Assembly: GCA_020226215.1 (NCBI GenBank)
Contig: CM035235.1
Location: 41,511,352-41,575,351 of the forward strand
DNA: 64,000 nt
Direction of reading: 5' to 3'
Origin: Sindora glabra
Taxonomy: Eukaryota > Streptophyta > Magnoliopsida > Fabales > Fabaceae
Under the pieces are notes generated by a model. The model was not told where the DNA came from. It worked only from the letters and a program-made list of their open reading frames with translations, and made no database searches. Shown here piece after piece: positions 23,310 through 34,812 of this stretch; position 1 is the first letter of the stretch; the number at the start of each line of letters is the position of its first letter. Position numbers and translations under genes: made by a program.

Positions 23310-24739
23310 ACTCTGTAAGCATTATTGAGCTGAGGAGCTCTACAAGGACTAGTTGCCTATTAGAGTTGAAAGACATTAGTCATAATGGTGACTATTGCCC
23401 AATAAAGGAACACGAGGAGAGAGGGGGGAGGAAAGTAAGAAAGAGTTAAGTGAAATTAAAGAAAGATAAGGGAAAAGTTTGTATCTCACTTTTCCTTTCA
23501 TTTAAAGGCTATTGTTTTAAATTATAGTTTTTAATTTATTTTTGTTATTCAACTTATTGCTATTTGTATTTATTTAATTGTATAAGGAAACCATTCCAAT
23601 ACAAAAAAATAATTTTAATACTATCAACTTCAACTTAATTAAAAATAAAATTCAGTAATGCATAAAATGATATATATTCTTTTAAGACTTATGCTAAAAT
23701 TATAAAATTATTGCTTGAAAGATGATGAAAAAAGTTAACTAAACAAAAGATCCTGGTTTATGATGTTAGTTTATTTAATAATCAATGTGCAAAATTTTAT
23801 AGTAGAATGGCATCATTTTATTATAGATGTTTAGTTTTTATTAATTAACTAATATGGAAACTTAAAACAAGGCAAGAGTTAAAAATAAAAAAAGTGAAAT
23901 TATGGTACAATTTACAAATTTCATTGTGAATATCTTCCAACTTTAACATGATTCTCTATTTACTAATATATACTCATCTTCTAATTTTAAAATGATTCTT
24001 TTCAATTTTATATTATACTCACTAATTGTTTTGTAGTAATAAAGATCTGTTAGCCCATCATTAAATTTATAAAGTTATGCATTCAATGGAAATGCAAAGA
24101 ATATAAAAATAAGGAATTTTTAGTTTTTATATTTGTTTGTTCTTGCAACTTAATTTATAGTTTCATAATCGACCATGTTTTATTACCTTTTATTTTGACA
24201 TAACTTTTAGAAGTTTATATAAGTAAGAAGTGTCATTTTATTCATCTTTTTTTTAATAATCAGTGATATTTTCTACAATTTATTTATGTGAAATATGTAA
24301 TACTATATATCAAATTTTAATAAATATTCATTGTGTTTGTAAATATTAGACATAAGTATGCTTTTCTTGAGAGTGCCAACCTCACATATTAACCAATGAG
24401 CATTGGATGTAAACTTTCACTATTTTTCATTTTTTTATTAAAGTCTTTAAAATTATTGGAATTGAAATTTATAGTATCATTAGATATATCAAGGATTAGA
24501 AGGGATTAGATAGGGAGGAACTACGAGAAGGGCTAATGTTAGAAGGTGGATATGACATACCACATCTATTATTTAAGAAAAAACATAATTGAATTAAAAG
24601 CTAACATTTAATTTTGTAATATACTTCATAAAAGGGACATCCTAATGAAGAAATTACGATGGTTCTTATTTTATTGCATCTTTTTCATGTCAATTATGAA
24701 ACCAATGTGGAATTATTTGACCTATAATGACACTCATAT
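23310..24739. other. AT-rich intergenic stretch
   Basis: Contains no supported gene. Nothing beyond simple AT-rich sequence was recognised. Confidence 0.4.
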
Positions 24740-26515
24740 TGTTACACTCATAAAATTTTATAATTTTAAATTATTTAGTTATTTGGTAATTTCATATATG
24801 TATTAGTAATTAGAAAATGTTGTAGATAAGTTTAGGAGTGGTGTTTATTATTAGAAAATGGAGTTTTATCATAAAAATAAATATAATTAAATTGAATGCA
24901 AGATTTTGTGAAATTAAATTTGAAAAAGGATATATGGAGGAAATTTAGGATTCTTACTTTCAAAAAAGTCCTTGGCTATTCCCATAATTACCAATATGCC
25001 ATTAGAGGAAATAAAACACAATGGCCTTTGATCTTTCCCCATTTATTAGCAAAAATAAAAAATTTTCTCACACTTTTTTTTCACACTACCTTCTTTAATT
25101 AGAATTTAAGCATCACACTTTGTCAAAGTTCCTCACAAATCTTAGTTTTACTTGAATCTAGTTTTAGAATTAAGGATTCTTTGGAACGTCGATGATAAAG
25201 AGAGAAATTAATAATTTTAGCAACCTTAGCTTGATTTTTACTTAAAATTAATGTTATTTAGTGTAAAGTAAACTCATCTCCATCTCCTTCACTCATCCAA
25301 CTTAGAGGTAAGTAGATAATCTACTATTAGAAGGTGAATTAAATGTTGTGTTTACTATGTTTATTTGTTTAATAATATGTTGATTGGCAAGTTAGAGCTA
25401 GGATGATGTAATTGAAATGAAAGTGTGTTGTTTGAACTAGAAATACTGTTAATAATTATGTGGACTATTATTTAATGAAGTTGTATTCGCTGCATGTTGA
25501 ATTTAAAATTGAGTTGGTAGGAAATTTGCATTTTCAAATGAATTTTTAGGAATTTCTAGAAATTGTACTTGAGTACTACTTAGGAAATAAGCTGAAGGAC
25601 TTAGTACTTGAGTATCCTACTTGAGTATAGAAGGAACCTAAACTTTTTTCCTCATAGTATTTAAATATGATATTCAAATACAAGGCCTACCATTTCAAGG
25701 CCATGTATTTGAATAACATACTTGAACACCAATATTACCTTGCACCTTTGCCTTTGAATATTGGAGTATGGTTTTGTTTTGGGAGAGCATGCTTGATACC
25801 ATGATGTCTTCCATTAAATTGGATTGTGAAAACAAAATGTTATAGTAACATATATATATTGGATTTTGATTGGTTTCCTTTTAAAGCTAAATTGATTGAT
25901 TCAAAGGTATGATTTGTGATGATAAATTTATGGGATTATTATGTTTAATGTGTGTGAAGGATGATAAAGTGTGGATGAAATACTAAATAATGAAAGAAAC
26001 ATGGAATATCAAATGAATTAATGAAATGCCAGATTGTGATGATATAGAAATTATGATTAAGAAAATGAAGTGCTAAAATGTAATTACTGACACAGGATTC
26101 AATTAATTGTTTGTGAATGTATAATGTATTTGGAAAGATAAGATTGAATTTATGAATAAATAAGGTTAACTAGAAAGCACAAGGCAAATTAATTAATGTT
26201 TAATATGCATGTCAATGTTATCCATCTATCAATGACTTGAATGTTTGGATGTTAATATGTAGTAAGAATTTTTTTTTGAAATTTTAATTATAAAATAATA
26301 TAATTAAATAAATTATCTATTTATTGAAACATACTCTCACTATTTATTTGTAAAATATTTCACAAATATGTAGATTAGAGCTTCATAGCTACCTCTAGCT
26401 ATTTAGGAATAGAGCTTATCATGATAAGTGTATCAAGCATCCACAAATTTTTTAGAAAGAAAGTTAGGTAGAAAGGATCAATGAGGTTTGTAAATAATGG
26501 TAGATACTTTGTCCA
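24740..26515 (+). mobile_element. Gypsy LTR-like remnant
   Basis: TGTTACACTCATAAAATTTT at 24740 resembles the start of the LTR at 57421 (TGTTACACC...AAAATT). A TATA-poor region and a C-rich leader with CCATCTCCTTCACTCATCC near 25277-25297 follow, and then a long noncoding tail. A possible right edge lies near 26512, where CATAT recurs as before 24740, but the expected CA end is absent. Family and end are therefore uncertain. Confidence 0.35.
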
Positions 26516-26837
26516 TATATATGACAATTAAATTTTCAATTTCAAATTTTGTATTTTATTATATGTGAAATTAAATTAGAGATAGGAATGCAACTTTTTT
26601 TGAGATTTTTCCTTTTTTCTTTTTTGGCTAAAAGACTGCCATATGCTTTAAGATGATGTCAATGATTTCTCCTTTACATATGTGATTTCTCTAATTTTTT
26701 TGGATAATCATGTGATTTCTCTTTTTTATGACAAATAAGGATATAAAAAAGATGGAAGATAAAAAAAATCTAAACAAAATAAGTCAACAAATGAAAAACT
26801 AGTTGCTTGTTCTGTTCATAATACACCTTAACAATTT

Positions 26838-26998
26838 GGAGAATTCTAAGGTGCCTCGAGGATTTCAAAATTCGGGATGACGTGGCACATCTTAAGTTAT
26901 TAGATAAAATTACTAAATTTTTTGATAATCTCATCCAAGGACTTGTGTTGTATTACGTCACTCCGAGTTTGAAATTCTCGGGTACCGTAGCAATGCCC
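26838..26998. mobile_element. 161-bp Mutator-like MITE with 9-bp target duplication
   Basis: Perfect 9-bp direct repeats TAACAATTT flank it (26829-26837 and 26999-27007). The inverted ends start GGAGAATTCTAAGGTGCC and GGGCATTGCTACGGTACC and stay similar for about 45 bp (CGAG-ATTTCAAA-TCGG-TGACGT). The 9-bp duplication and long inverted repeats fit a Mutator-like MITE. It has no coding capacity. Confidence 0.85.
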
Positions 26999-27289
26999 TA
27001 ACAATTTAGGTTGCTATATCCATTGGCAATTTGGTTTAAAAAACAAATGGGTGGTAGCAGCTAGTTGATCTTCCACCTTAAGGCCACAGTCGTTGGTCCT
27101 CCTTAAAATCATAGCGTCGGTAGTAGAGTTCCTGCACGCAAGCTTTTGTCCGGTTGTTTGCACTGAAAATTCTCCCATGTCAAATTGAGTTAGTATGAGA
27201 GAGAAAATGGGAATAGTAATAGCAATGAAAGAAGTCAAAGAGGGAAATGCATACCTAATTAATACTACATAGAGAGGAATCGAAAAGTT

Positions 27290-27442
27290 CTACATTAAAG
27301 CAAAATGGTCTTTCTGAGTTGATGGAAGGTTCTCAAGCAGGGCAGACCAGTCATTTTGTATTGGTCTGCTACCAAACCAGTTTGCCATAGCAACTGCCCA
27401 AAACTGGAAGTTTGGGAGTTTGTCTGGTCTTCCAGCGCCCAT
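27290..27442 (-). CDS. Small unidentified protein, 50 residues
   Basis: ATG at 27442-27440 and TAG at 27292-27290. It reads MGAGRPDKLPNFQFWAVAMA, then NWFGSRPIQNDWSALL and ENLPSTQKDHFALM. The composition is balanced and aromatic-rich, unlike noise in this AT-rich window. The frame stays open 13 codons upstream of the ATG before a stop. A possible minus-strand TATA (TATTTATACG) lies near 27650, with GGCCCA motifs between. Further exon-like sequence follows on the minus strand near 27050-27180. No family recognised. It could be a real small gene, a first exon or a remnant. Confidence 0.35.
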   Translation of the reverse strand: MGAGRPDKLPNFQFWAVAMANWFGSRPIQNDWSALLENLPSTQKDHFALM

Positions 27443-27599
27443 GGGATGCCGATCAATCAATGCTCTGGACCGGGCATCTTATTAGTAAGTAATTGGGCCA
27501 AGTAGTGACTGGGCTGAGTCCGAAGTTGTTGGCTTCCGGATTCTATGGACGGGCTCGTCATTTGTAATAATTTAAATAAAATTTTGGGGTTCTTTGCAA

Positions 27600-28367
27600 A
27601 GTAACACATATACGAAAGAGGATGCATCATTTCCTCGAAGATTTTGGCGTATAAATAGTTGATAGATTAATTAATAATTAATAATTAATAAATTATTTGA
27701 TTGATTAAAATATGTTTTATAAAATTAATTAATAAATTAATTAAAATTGTTAAATAATATAAAATAACATATTAATAGAAATAGATATTTAATTTAAATA
27801 ATTTATATTTATCTAAAGAATAAATTATATTAATATAATTACGATGTTTAACATAAAAAATATATAATATTTAATATTTAAATAATTATATTGTGGAAAC
27901 TTACATATTTATTTATTTGAATAATTTTTATTTTATAGGCTACTTAAGTTAACTTAATAAAGGATAGCTTATTTTTTTTTAACAAGTTAGCATATAAAAT
28001 ATTTCTAAAAATTAATTATAACTTATTAATTAGATCCATAAATTATTAGCTCGATTATTTATTACGTGGGATAAAACCTTTCTATTTTATGGAAAATCGG
28101 TGGAAATCAGTACAAACACGCAACCGTTCCACCATCCTGGTGTCCCTATGAAAAAAAATTCATAATCGAATAGATGGATCGCGAATAATTAGATTTTCAA
28201 ATATTCAACATGATTTGCACAATTATTTTATATCAGGATTTAGAGTTTTGTCTCCCAAATAGAATTCTTAACCTTCGATTCAACTCAATAAAAACTATAA
28301 ATTTAGTGCCGTTTGACTAAATGACAATATTGTATTTATAAATATCCAATGCAATAATTTATATATT
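27600..28367. other. AT-rich intergenic stretch
   Basis: TTAATTAATAATTAAT-type low-complexity sequence at about 27660-27730. No gene supported. Confidence 0.4.
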
Positions 28368-28803
28368 AAGGGTTGGTTTGGTATGCAATTTTTATAAAAT
28401 TGATTATTTTAATAAAAATAATTTTAATTTATTTAAAAATAAATTCTATTATTTAAAAATTTTATCAAAAATAATGATTTTAATTAATTTATAAATGAAT
28501 TATTTTACTTGAAATTTATTGAAAAATATATAAAATTTAATTAAAAAATAAATTTTGATTGTGAATTGGATAATACAATATTAGAAAGAGGATAATTTTT
28601 TATATATAATATGTATTTTAGTTTAAATAAATTGAATTTTATTGAAATCTTTACTAAATTTAATTAATTTTATAATAGCACAAATGTAATTAAAATATGA
28701 GTTAGAAATGAAATGATTTTTTTATTTAAAGTAAAATACCATTCTAAAAAGAAATTTGATCAAAAATAAAATGAAAATTTGTTTTTAAATATGCTAAACG
28801 AGA
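28368..28803. mobile_element. MITE-like element upstream of F-box gene A
   Basis: The left end AGGGTTGGTTTGGTATGC is mirrored near 28800 by a sequence whose reverse complement reads CTCTCGTTTAGCATATTT. The interior is symmetrical AT-rich sequence. GGTTTGGTATGC is a common style of plant MITE end. The target duplication is unclear. Confidence 0.45.
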
Positions 28804-28869
28804 GGGGTAAAAGATTAAATTTCAAAAGCTAAAAAGTAAGCATCTTTTTCTCAAACTAAAAAGACTAAT

Positions 28870-29337
28870 TAACTCGTTAAGTTGGTATGATAAAGCTGTT
28901 TTTTTTCCTTTCTTTAGTGTTTGATAAATTTAAAAAAATATAAAAAAAATTTCAGTCTGATTTTATGTTGTGTAAAAACTAATTTAGAAAAAAAATCCTG
29001 ATGGAGGTTAGTTTTGATTTAGTCAGTTTTTATCTAATCAGAATATTTTACTTTTCTCCTTCCTAGCTTCTCGTTATCATAATTTATATAATAAAATTTG
29101 TTAGGTAAGCTTAAGTAATTCTAATACAAAATTAGATATCAATTATCCAGTTTAAAACTGTCATCTCAATTCTATAAATTGGCAAACACCATTAAAGGAA
29201 ATTAATTTATTGAGATTTAATGCTCTGATTGGAAATTGTAAACTGCTGGATATATATATATATATATATATCAGTCACACACCTTGCCCTAGACACTTGC
29301 TATACGCCGAAAAGAACAGTTGAAGAAGGCTTCAGAT
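28870..29337 (+). promoter_or_regulatory. Upstream region of F-box A, shared with F-box B
   Basis: Several blocks match the reverse complement of 48350-48810 upstream of F-box B, among them AATCCTGATGGAGGTTAG, GTTTTGATTTAGTC and TTTATCTAATCA. The duplication therefore included the promoter. Copy A alone carries a (TA)n run at 29251-29271 close to the start. A distinct TATA box cannot be separated from that run. Confidence 0.65.
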
Positions 29338-30508
29338 ATGGATACGAAGGGCAACTCAGGGAAGCAACAGTTCTGTGAACCTGCCATGGAGATCGAGGAA
29401 GATAAAAAGCAATTAGTTTCGGAAAAAGTCAGCAATCACAATAACTGGGTTCCAGAGGAAATTGTGCTCTGTGTTCTCCGAAATCTTCCTGGAAAATCTC
29501 TCAAGCGATTCCAGTGCGTTAAGAGGTCATGGAATTCCATGATTTCCGATTCCAATATCATCAATAAAACTCCAAAGATCATTCTTCGCAATTCGAATTC
29601 GATGTTTCTTTTGGATTACAAAGACCCTGTGAAGGTAAGGAAGCTGAATTTACCAACCAAAACAAAACCTAAACGTGTCTGCGCTAGGGCTTCCTGCAAC
29701 GGGATACTGTGGATTGAATTGAATTATGAAGAGATCTTATGGAATCCATTCACAGGGCAGCACATAGTAATGTTAATACAGACCCACTCGATCGACAGTT
29801 GTGAAGCATATGGATTGGGATACGACCATACCTCAAGAGATTACAAAGTCATTGCTTTATATGGACCGATTCATCGTTCTGTATCGTTCATCTATTCCGT
29901 GAAAAATTTTTTTCGTGAAAGGCTTGACGAGAAGATCCAACGGTATTCCGATATGACATTCTATAGCAGAGGAGGGCTTTCTATTAAAAATGGCAGCTTT
30001 TGTTATTGGCCCATCGACTCTAACTGTTACGGAATAAACATCGATCTCTTTTGTCATAACTCTGCTGAAGGCCGGCTAACTAGACAATCACCTCATCTAA
30101 TGTTAGGAGTTGATGTAATCAATGGAAGACGGGTTTTTGTTCCGCAGCTTCCGGGAGGGCGGCGGGGAAGTTACTTCACTGATTTCAATGAATCTCTTTG
30201 CTGCTGTGAAAATAAATTATAATGATTGGATTTTGGAGATGTGGCAGTTACAGGAAAATTGGGTGAAGTTGTTTTCAGTTGATACCGATATGAGAGGATT
30301 TCGTACCGTGCTGCATGCACAACCAATATACATCACAAAGGACAAAGAAGTTTTAATGATTGAAGATCGGAGAGTTTTAGTTTATGCTCCTCAAAATTCA
30401 AGAGAAAAGAGAGTCCGATGTATCAAGGAGAGTGAATTTGATAATTGGTTCGAGAACATCGTGTATAATGAAACTCTTGCTCAAATTGAAGTTAATAAGT
30501 ATGAATAG
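29338..30508 (+). pseudogene. F-box protein with F-box-associated domain (copy A), one frameshift
   Basis: Encodes an F-box near residues 39-80 (WVPEEIVLCVLRNLPGKSLK, then RFQCVKRSWNSMISD) and an F-box-associated region with ILWNPFTGQ, YGLGYDHTSRDYKV and FIYSVK, as in the CPR1/CPR30-like family. Such proteins are substrate receptors of SCF ubiquitin ligases. The first in-frame ATG is 29338; the codon at 29320 (TTG) is TTG in the paralogue too. The first frame ends at 30222. Homology continues in another frame from about 30195 (NLFAAVKINYNDWI) to the stop at 30508. One missing base near 30190-30205 would explain this. The full form would be about 390 residues, normal for the family. It may be a recent pseudogene, a truncated but active protein, or a sequencing error. 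Confidence 0.8.
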
Positions 30509-31463
30509 CTATCAAGTATAAGAATTACGACTTGTTCACTCAATCACTGAGTACTTTATATGCCTGAGTGCACCTTATCTTAGTTTGGAATTGTTCATTT
30601 CGAATTGTGATTCTGCATTTTTTGTCAAGCTCTCGCTATTTATTTTTATCATAGTTTAAAAAATTCAATATTCTCCATAAATATTTTTTAATTCTTTCAC
30701 GTGATGAAAATTCAATACTGCTTTAATATTACCCCAAATGTTTGCAAATATCGTACCAAACAATTGATTTTTCTATCAAAAGCTTATCATTTAAGTGACA
30801 TTGGATATCTTCACGATAGTTTTACCTACTTTTTTTATATCTCAATTTCAATCTAAAGTTTTAGTATACATAAATTTAGTACTTTAAACACTTGCACAAT
30901 CACAAGTAAAATAAAACAATTTCTTGTTTTAGGAATTAAAATAATAATGTATGAAAAATCGTAAAATATAAATGGTATGAAAATGTGATGGACTTTAAAA
31001 GACTTGTAGAAAATGTTCTGACATTCAGGACCAAAAGAATCATACTAGAATAAAATTCAATTTCAGAAATGCGTCAATATATTATGTAGGGAACTAATAT
31101 ATTAGTCGGAACATTCTGTTCAAAAGAAATTGAATAAAGGAGCATGAGATATAATACTAAAACAATTGCAATCAAGAGTTTCGACTAGATAAATTGAAAA
31201 TACAAATAATCAACTTCAAAAATCAGTTACCATATTGAATTAAAGTATTAAACTGTGCTTCCATATGAAACAGTAGTATTATAGTTGGATTGGAAATATT
31301 TCCCTCTCAATGAAACAAGAAAAAAAAATCAAATACTAAAAATCATGTAGAGGAAACATTTGGTTTATAACTTTTACATGAACCTCGTAATTATTGTTAA
31401 CATATGATTCTACTTTGGAAACGAAATAATCAACTATTTTTATGGATTTATCATTGTATGCTA
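30509..31463. other. AT-rich 3' flank and intergenic stretch
   Basis: Follows F-box A. No other gene or bounded element was seen up to the copia LTR. Confidence 0.45.
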
Positions 31464-32144
31464 TGTTAGATTTATGATGGATTTTATGATAAACTTAATG
31501 TGGCCTTCATGACCACATAAAAAAATATAGTCTGTATTATAGAATAATTTAGACATCATCATAAATTAAATTTAGATATTTGACCAAAGTCATTTATCTA
31601 AATTAAATATACATTAAATATTCATTATGCATGATTAATGTCATGGATTAAATATTCATTATGCATGATTAATGTTAGTTATGTCAGTTATCTAAATTAA
31701 ATATGCATTAAATATTCATTAAATATTCATTATGCATGTTTAATGTCTTAAATATCCATTATGAAAGATTAACGTCATTTATTTAAATTAAATATACATT
31801 ATGCAAAATTAATATGTCCTTAAATGCATTTGATGGTTTTGCATATGAAAAGTCTTCTACTTAATTACTTGAGTTAATTAGATTCATAAATATTAGAGGA
31901 AAGTAAATATCAAGATTCTTTGATGGGTTGATTCATGAAAGTTATAAATAAGGCTCTTGATCCCTCTCTTCACTCATGAATACAAGTTTGTGTGACTCCT
32001 ATCATTTCACAAATATTATAATACTGTTTGAGTAAGAAGAGAGAAGACTAAGGTGTTATCTAATTCTATATCTTGTTTTATTTAGTTGTAGTTATCAAAT
32101 TCATTATGGATCAAGGTATTTCATCTAATTTTCTTACTTCCGCA
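31464..32144 (+). repeat. 5' LTR of copia element 1
   Basis: 681 bp beginning TGTTAGATTTATGATGG and ending CTTACTTCCGCA. It contains several tandem copies of a TTAAATATTCATTATGCATG motif (31600-31800). CTATAAATAAGG-like sequence near 31945 (TTATAAATAAGG) is a plausible TATA box for element transcription. Confidence 0.85.
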
Positions 32145-32433
32145 TTATGTTAAGTTCTTATAGGGGTTTTGTTTTCACCAAAGTGAAACAAGACATATCC
32201 ATGGTTGGAATATTACACAAATACTAAAAGATGTGATTATAAATTTTTATGCCCAAAGGTGTAATTATTTTATAATCACATTATAATTTTGTATTGTTTA
32301 ATGCCCAAAGGTGTTTAACATTTCAAATATAAAGATTTATAAAAGAAAATGAAGTTTATTACTTTTGAGTGAATCAATTGCATGTCATATTTTATCTCAA
32401 AGGATATGTATGGTTTGCTAATTGATTATGAGT

Positions 32434-33060
32434 ATGGCACAAGCTATCTCAGTAGGTTCTCTTTTTGAACATATATCAAACATCCTTGAATAGATCTAAT
32501 TTTGGAGAATAGAAAGAACAATTACTGATTACATTGGGATGCTTGGATTTGGACTTTTGCTTGTGAATTAATGAACCTTAAAAGCCAACTGAAGTAAGTT
32601 CTTCTGAGCAGCAATCCAACTATAGCAGCTGGAAAAAATCTAATCGTTTAAGCCTAATGATTATGAAAGTAAGATTACCAAGAGTATTTGTATGTCTATG
32701 GCAGATTACTCTAGGACTAAAGAATTCTTGGAATCTATAAAGAAATAATTCAAATCTTCTGACAAGGCATTAATAGGTACGCTCATAAGTAATTTGACTA
32801 CTAAAAGATATGATGGGATGCCTGGTATTTGTGAATGTATATTGGAAATGACAAACATGGTTGAACAATTTAAATCTATAGATATGACCATTTTCGAACT
32901 CTTTTTGGTGCAATTTATTCTTAATTCTCTTCCTCCTCAATTTCTTCCATTTAAAATAAGTTATAACACACATAAGGAAAAATGGAATCATAAATGAATT
33001 GATTACCATGTATGTTTAAGAGGAGAAAAGATTAAAGAGCGAAAGATTGCATTTTATTCT
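32434..33060 (+). pseudogene. Copia gag remnant
   Basis: Starts MAQAISVGSLFEHI and, after several stops and frame changes, reads MADYSRTKEFLESIKK, LIGTLISNLTTKRYDGM, ILEMTNMVEQFKSIDM, then LPPQFLPFKISYNTHKEKW. This is the plant copia gag pattern (UBN2/Retrotran_gag family), which builds the virus-like particle. Stop codons near 32475, 32625 and 32748 and again at 32995 inactivate it. Confidence 0.75.
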
Positions 33061-33184
33061 ATTGATTCATACAATATCACAGGATCATAATGGTAAAATA
33101 TCCAAGAAAGGTAAAAAGAGTGTAGATCGATCACCAACTTAAGGAAAAGAGGTTATTGTACATAATGGTGCAAATACAAGTTCT

Positions 33185-33375
33185 ATGAAATGATTCTTTT
33201 GTAATAAAAGAGTCCACACGAAGAAAGATTGTCTGAAATGTAAGAATTGATTTGAAAAGAAAGGTAATTATTTTACCCATGTTTATTTTGAAATTAATTC
33301 AATTGACGTTCCTTCTAATATTTGGTGGTTAGATTTTGGTACCATGATTCATGTATCTAAAGTTTCATAATACCA
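33185..33375 (+). pseudogene. Copia zinc knuckle and protease start, mutated
   Basis: The CCHC knuckle reads FCNKRVHTKKDCLKC, but its first cysteine codon is TGA at 33191-33193. About 120 bp on, IWWLDFGTMIHVSK matches the copia protease active site W-LDSGA, with DSG changed to DFG. Reverse transcriptase sequence begins immediately after, so everything from protease through integrase is deleted. Confidence 0.7.
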
Positions 33376-33384
33376 TTATGACCT

Positions 33385-33800
33385 TTGGATTTAAAAGTTA
33401 ATGAACTTAATGATTGTATATATCTAAAGGTCAGTGGGAGTAAGCTTGTCTTCATCATTCTATATATGGATGACATACTAATTACTAGTAAGGATCATGT
33501 TATGTTATATGAAACTAAAATTTTTCTTTCTAAGAATTTTGAAATAAAGGATATGGGAAATGCTTCTTATGTTCTTGGCATTGAAAATTATCGAGATAGG
33601 TCTAAAAGATTACTTGGTTTATCTCAAAAGACTTGTTTTAACAAAATTCTTAAAAGATTTAATATGCAAAATTGTTCACTAATTCCAACTCCTATTGTAA
33701 AAGGTGATAAATTAATGTCAAAGTTCAAGGTTTATAAAATGAACTTGAGCGAAAGGAAATGGAATTTATTCCATATACCTCTACTGTTAGAAGTTTAATG
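33385..33800 (+). pseudogene. Copia reverse transcriptase, C-terminal part
   Basis: Reads DCIYLKVSGSKLVFIILYMD and continues DILITSKDHVMLYETK, FEIKDMGNASYVLGIE, then RLLGLSQKTCFNKILKRFNM. The YMDD catalytic motif is intact (33463-33474), and the LGI(E) and LSQ-Y---IL motifs are in the usual order. The frame is open for 137 codons, the longest in the element. The N-terminal part of the domain is missing. Confidence 0.85.
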
Positions 33801-33959
33801 TATGCTCAGACGTGTACTCATCCATATCCTAGCTATGTAGTTGGAATGTTAGGAAGATATTAAAGTAATCTTAGGAATGGATCATTGGAAACTAGTAAAG
33901 AAAGTGTTACATTACATTCAAGGTATTAAAAATTATATGCTCACCTATTAATACTGTGA

Positions 33960-34457
33960 TTCGCTTGAGGGTGGTTGGTTATTGTGACTTCAGATTTTAT
34001 GGGTTGTGCGGACACATTAAAATCCACATATAGGGTATATCTTTTTTTTAGCTAAGGGAGCCATTTCTTAGAAAAGTGTAAAGTAAACTCTGATAGCTTC
34101 TTCAACCATGGAAGCTGAATTTGTGGCATGACATGAAGCCACTTCTTAAGCTGTTTGGTTGAAGAATTTTATGGTTCGATTAAAAATTATAGATTCTATT
34201 TCAAGGCCCCTTATAATTTTTGTGACAATTCAGCTACTATTTTCTTCTCTAAGAACAACAGGTGTTCAAGTAAATCAAAACACATTGAGTTACAATGCCT
34301 TGTTATTCATGAAAGGATACAGAATAAGAAAGTATTTATTTAACACCTTAGTACTAAAATGATGGTAGCAGATCCCATGGCTAAAGCATTGGCACCTAAG
34401 GTTTATAAAGATCGTGTATTATCCATGGGACTGATTGATAGAAATGATTTTATGTAA
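33960..34457 (+). pseudogene. Copia RNase H remnant
   Basis: In broken frames: ASSTMEAEFVA (normally STxEAEYxA), AVWLKNFM, CDNSATIFFSKN, SKSKHIELQCLVIHERIQ, and the C-terminal MVADPMAKALAPKVYKD with MGL. All are standard copia RNase H landmarks. Stops and frame changes interrupt it throughout. Confidence 0.8.
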
Positions 34458-34812
34458 TTAATATGATTTACACATTTCAACTAGTCTCTTTTGTATATGT
34501 GAACATTATGGAAAAAGGGATGACTTTTGTGTTTTGTAATTAAAGTGGACCATTAATATGAACATTCGGTACTAGTTCATGATGGTTTGAATTTGTTCAT
34601 ATCTTTCCTCATTAAGCTTTTCTTAGAGGCGTGCAAATATTGTGATGCATAATTGGAATTATATCATCTAATGGTGTAAAACTGCTATGATCCATATTTA
34701 TGACAAGTCTAAGAAAAAGGTCATCGATTATTATAGTTTCATAATGGCCACAATTTTTATGAATCTATTATAGTTTATTAAGCTCATGTGCTCATTTGGC
34801 CAAGTGGGAGAA

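Noticed and set aside
24735..26516. CATAT as target duplication of the LTR-like piece at 24740
   Set aside because: CATAT is a common word here and the right side lacks the CA end of an LTR.
29320..29337. Upstream extension of F-box A to codon 29320
   Set aside because: The codon is TTG, also TTG in copy B. The first ATG is 29338.
32770..33009. Minus-strand frames over the copia gag
   Set aside because: They are antisense shadows of the plus-strand gag remnant.
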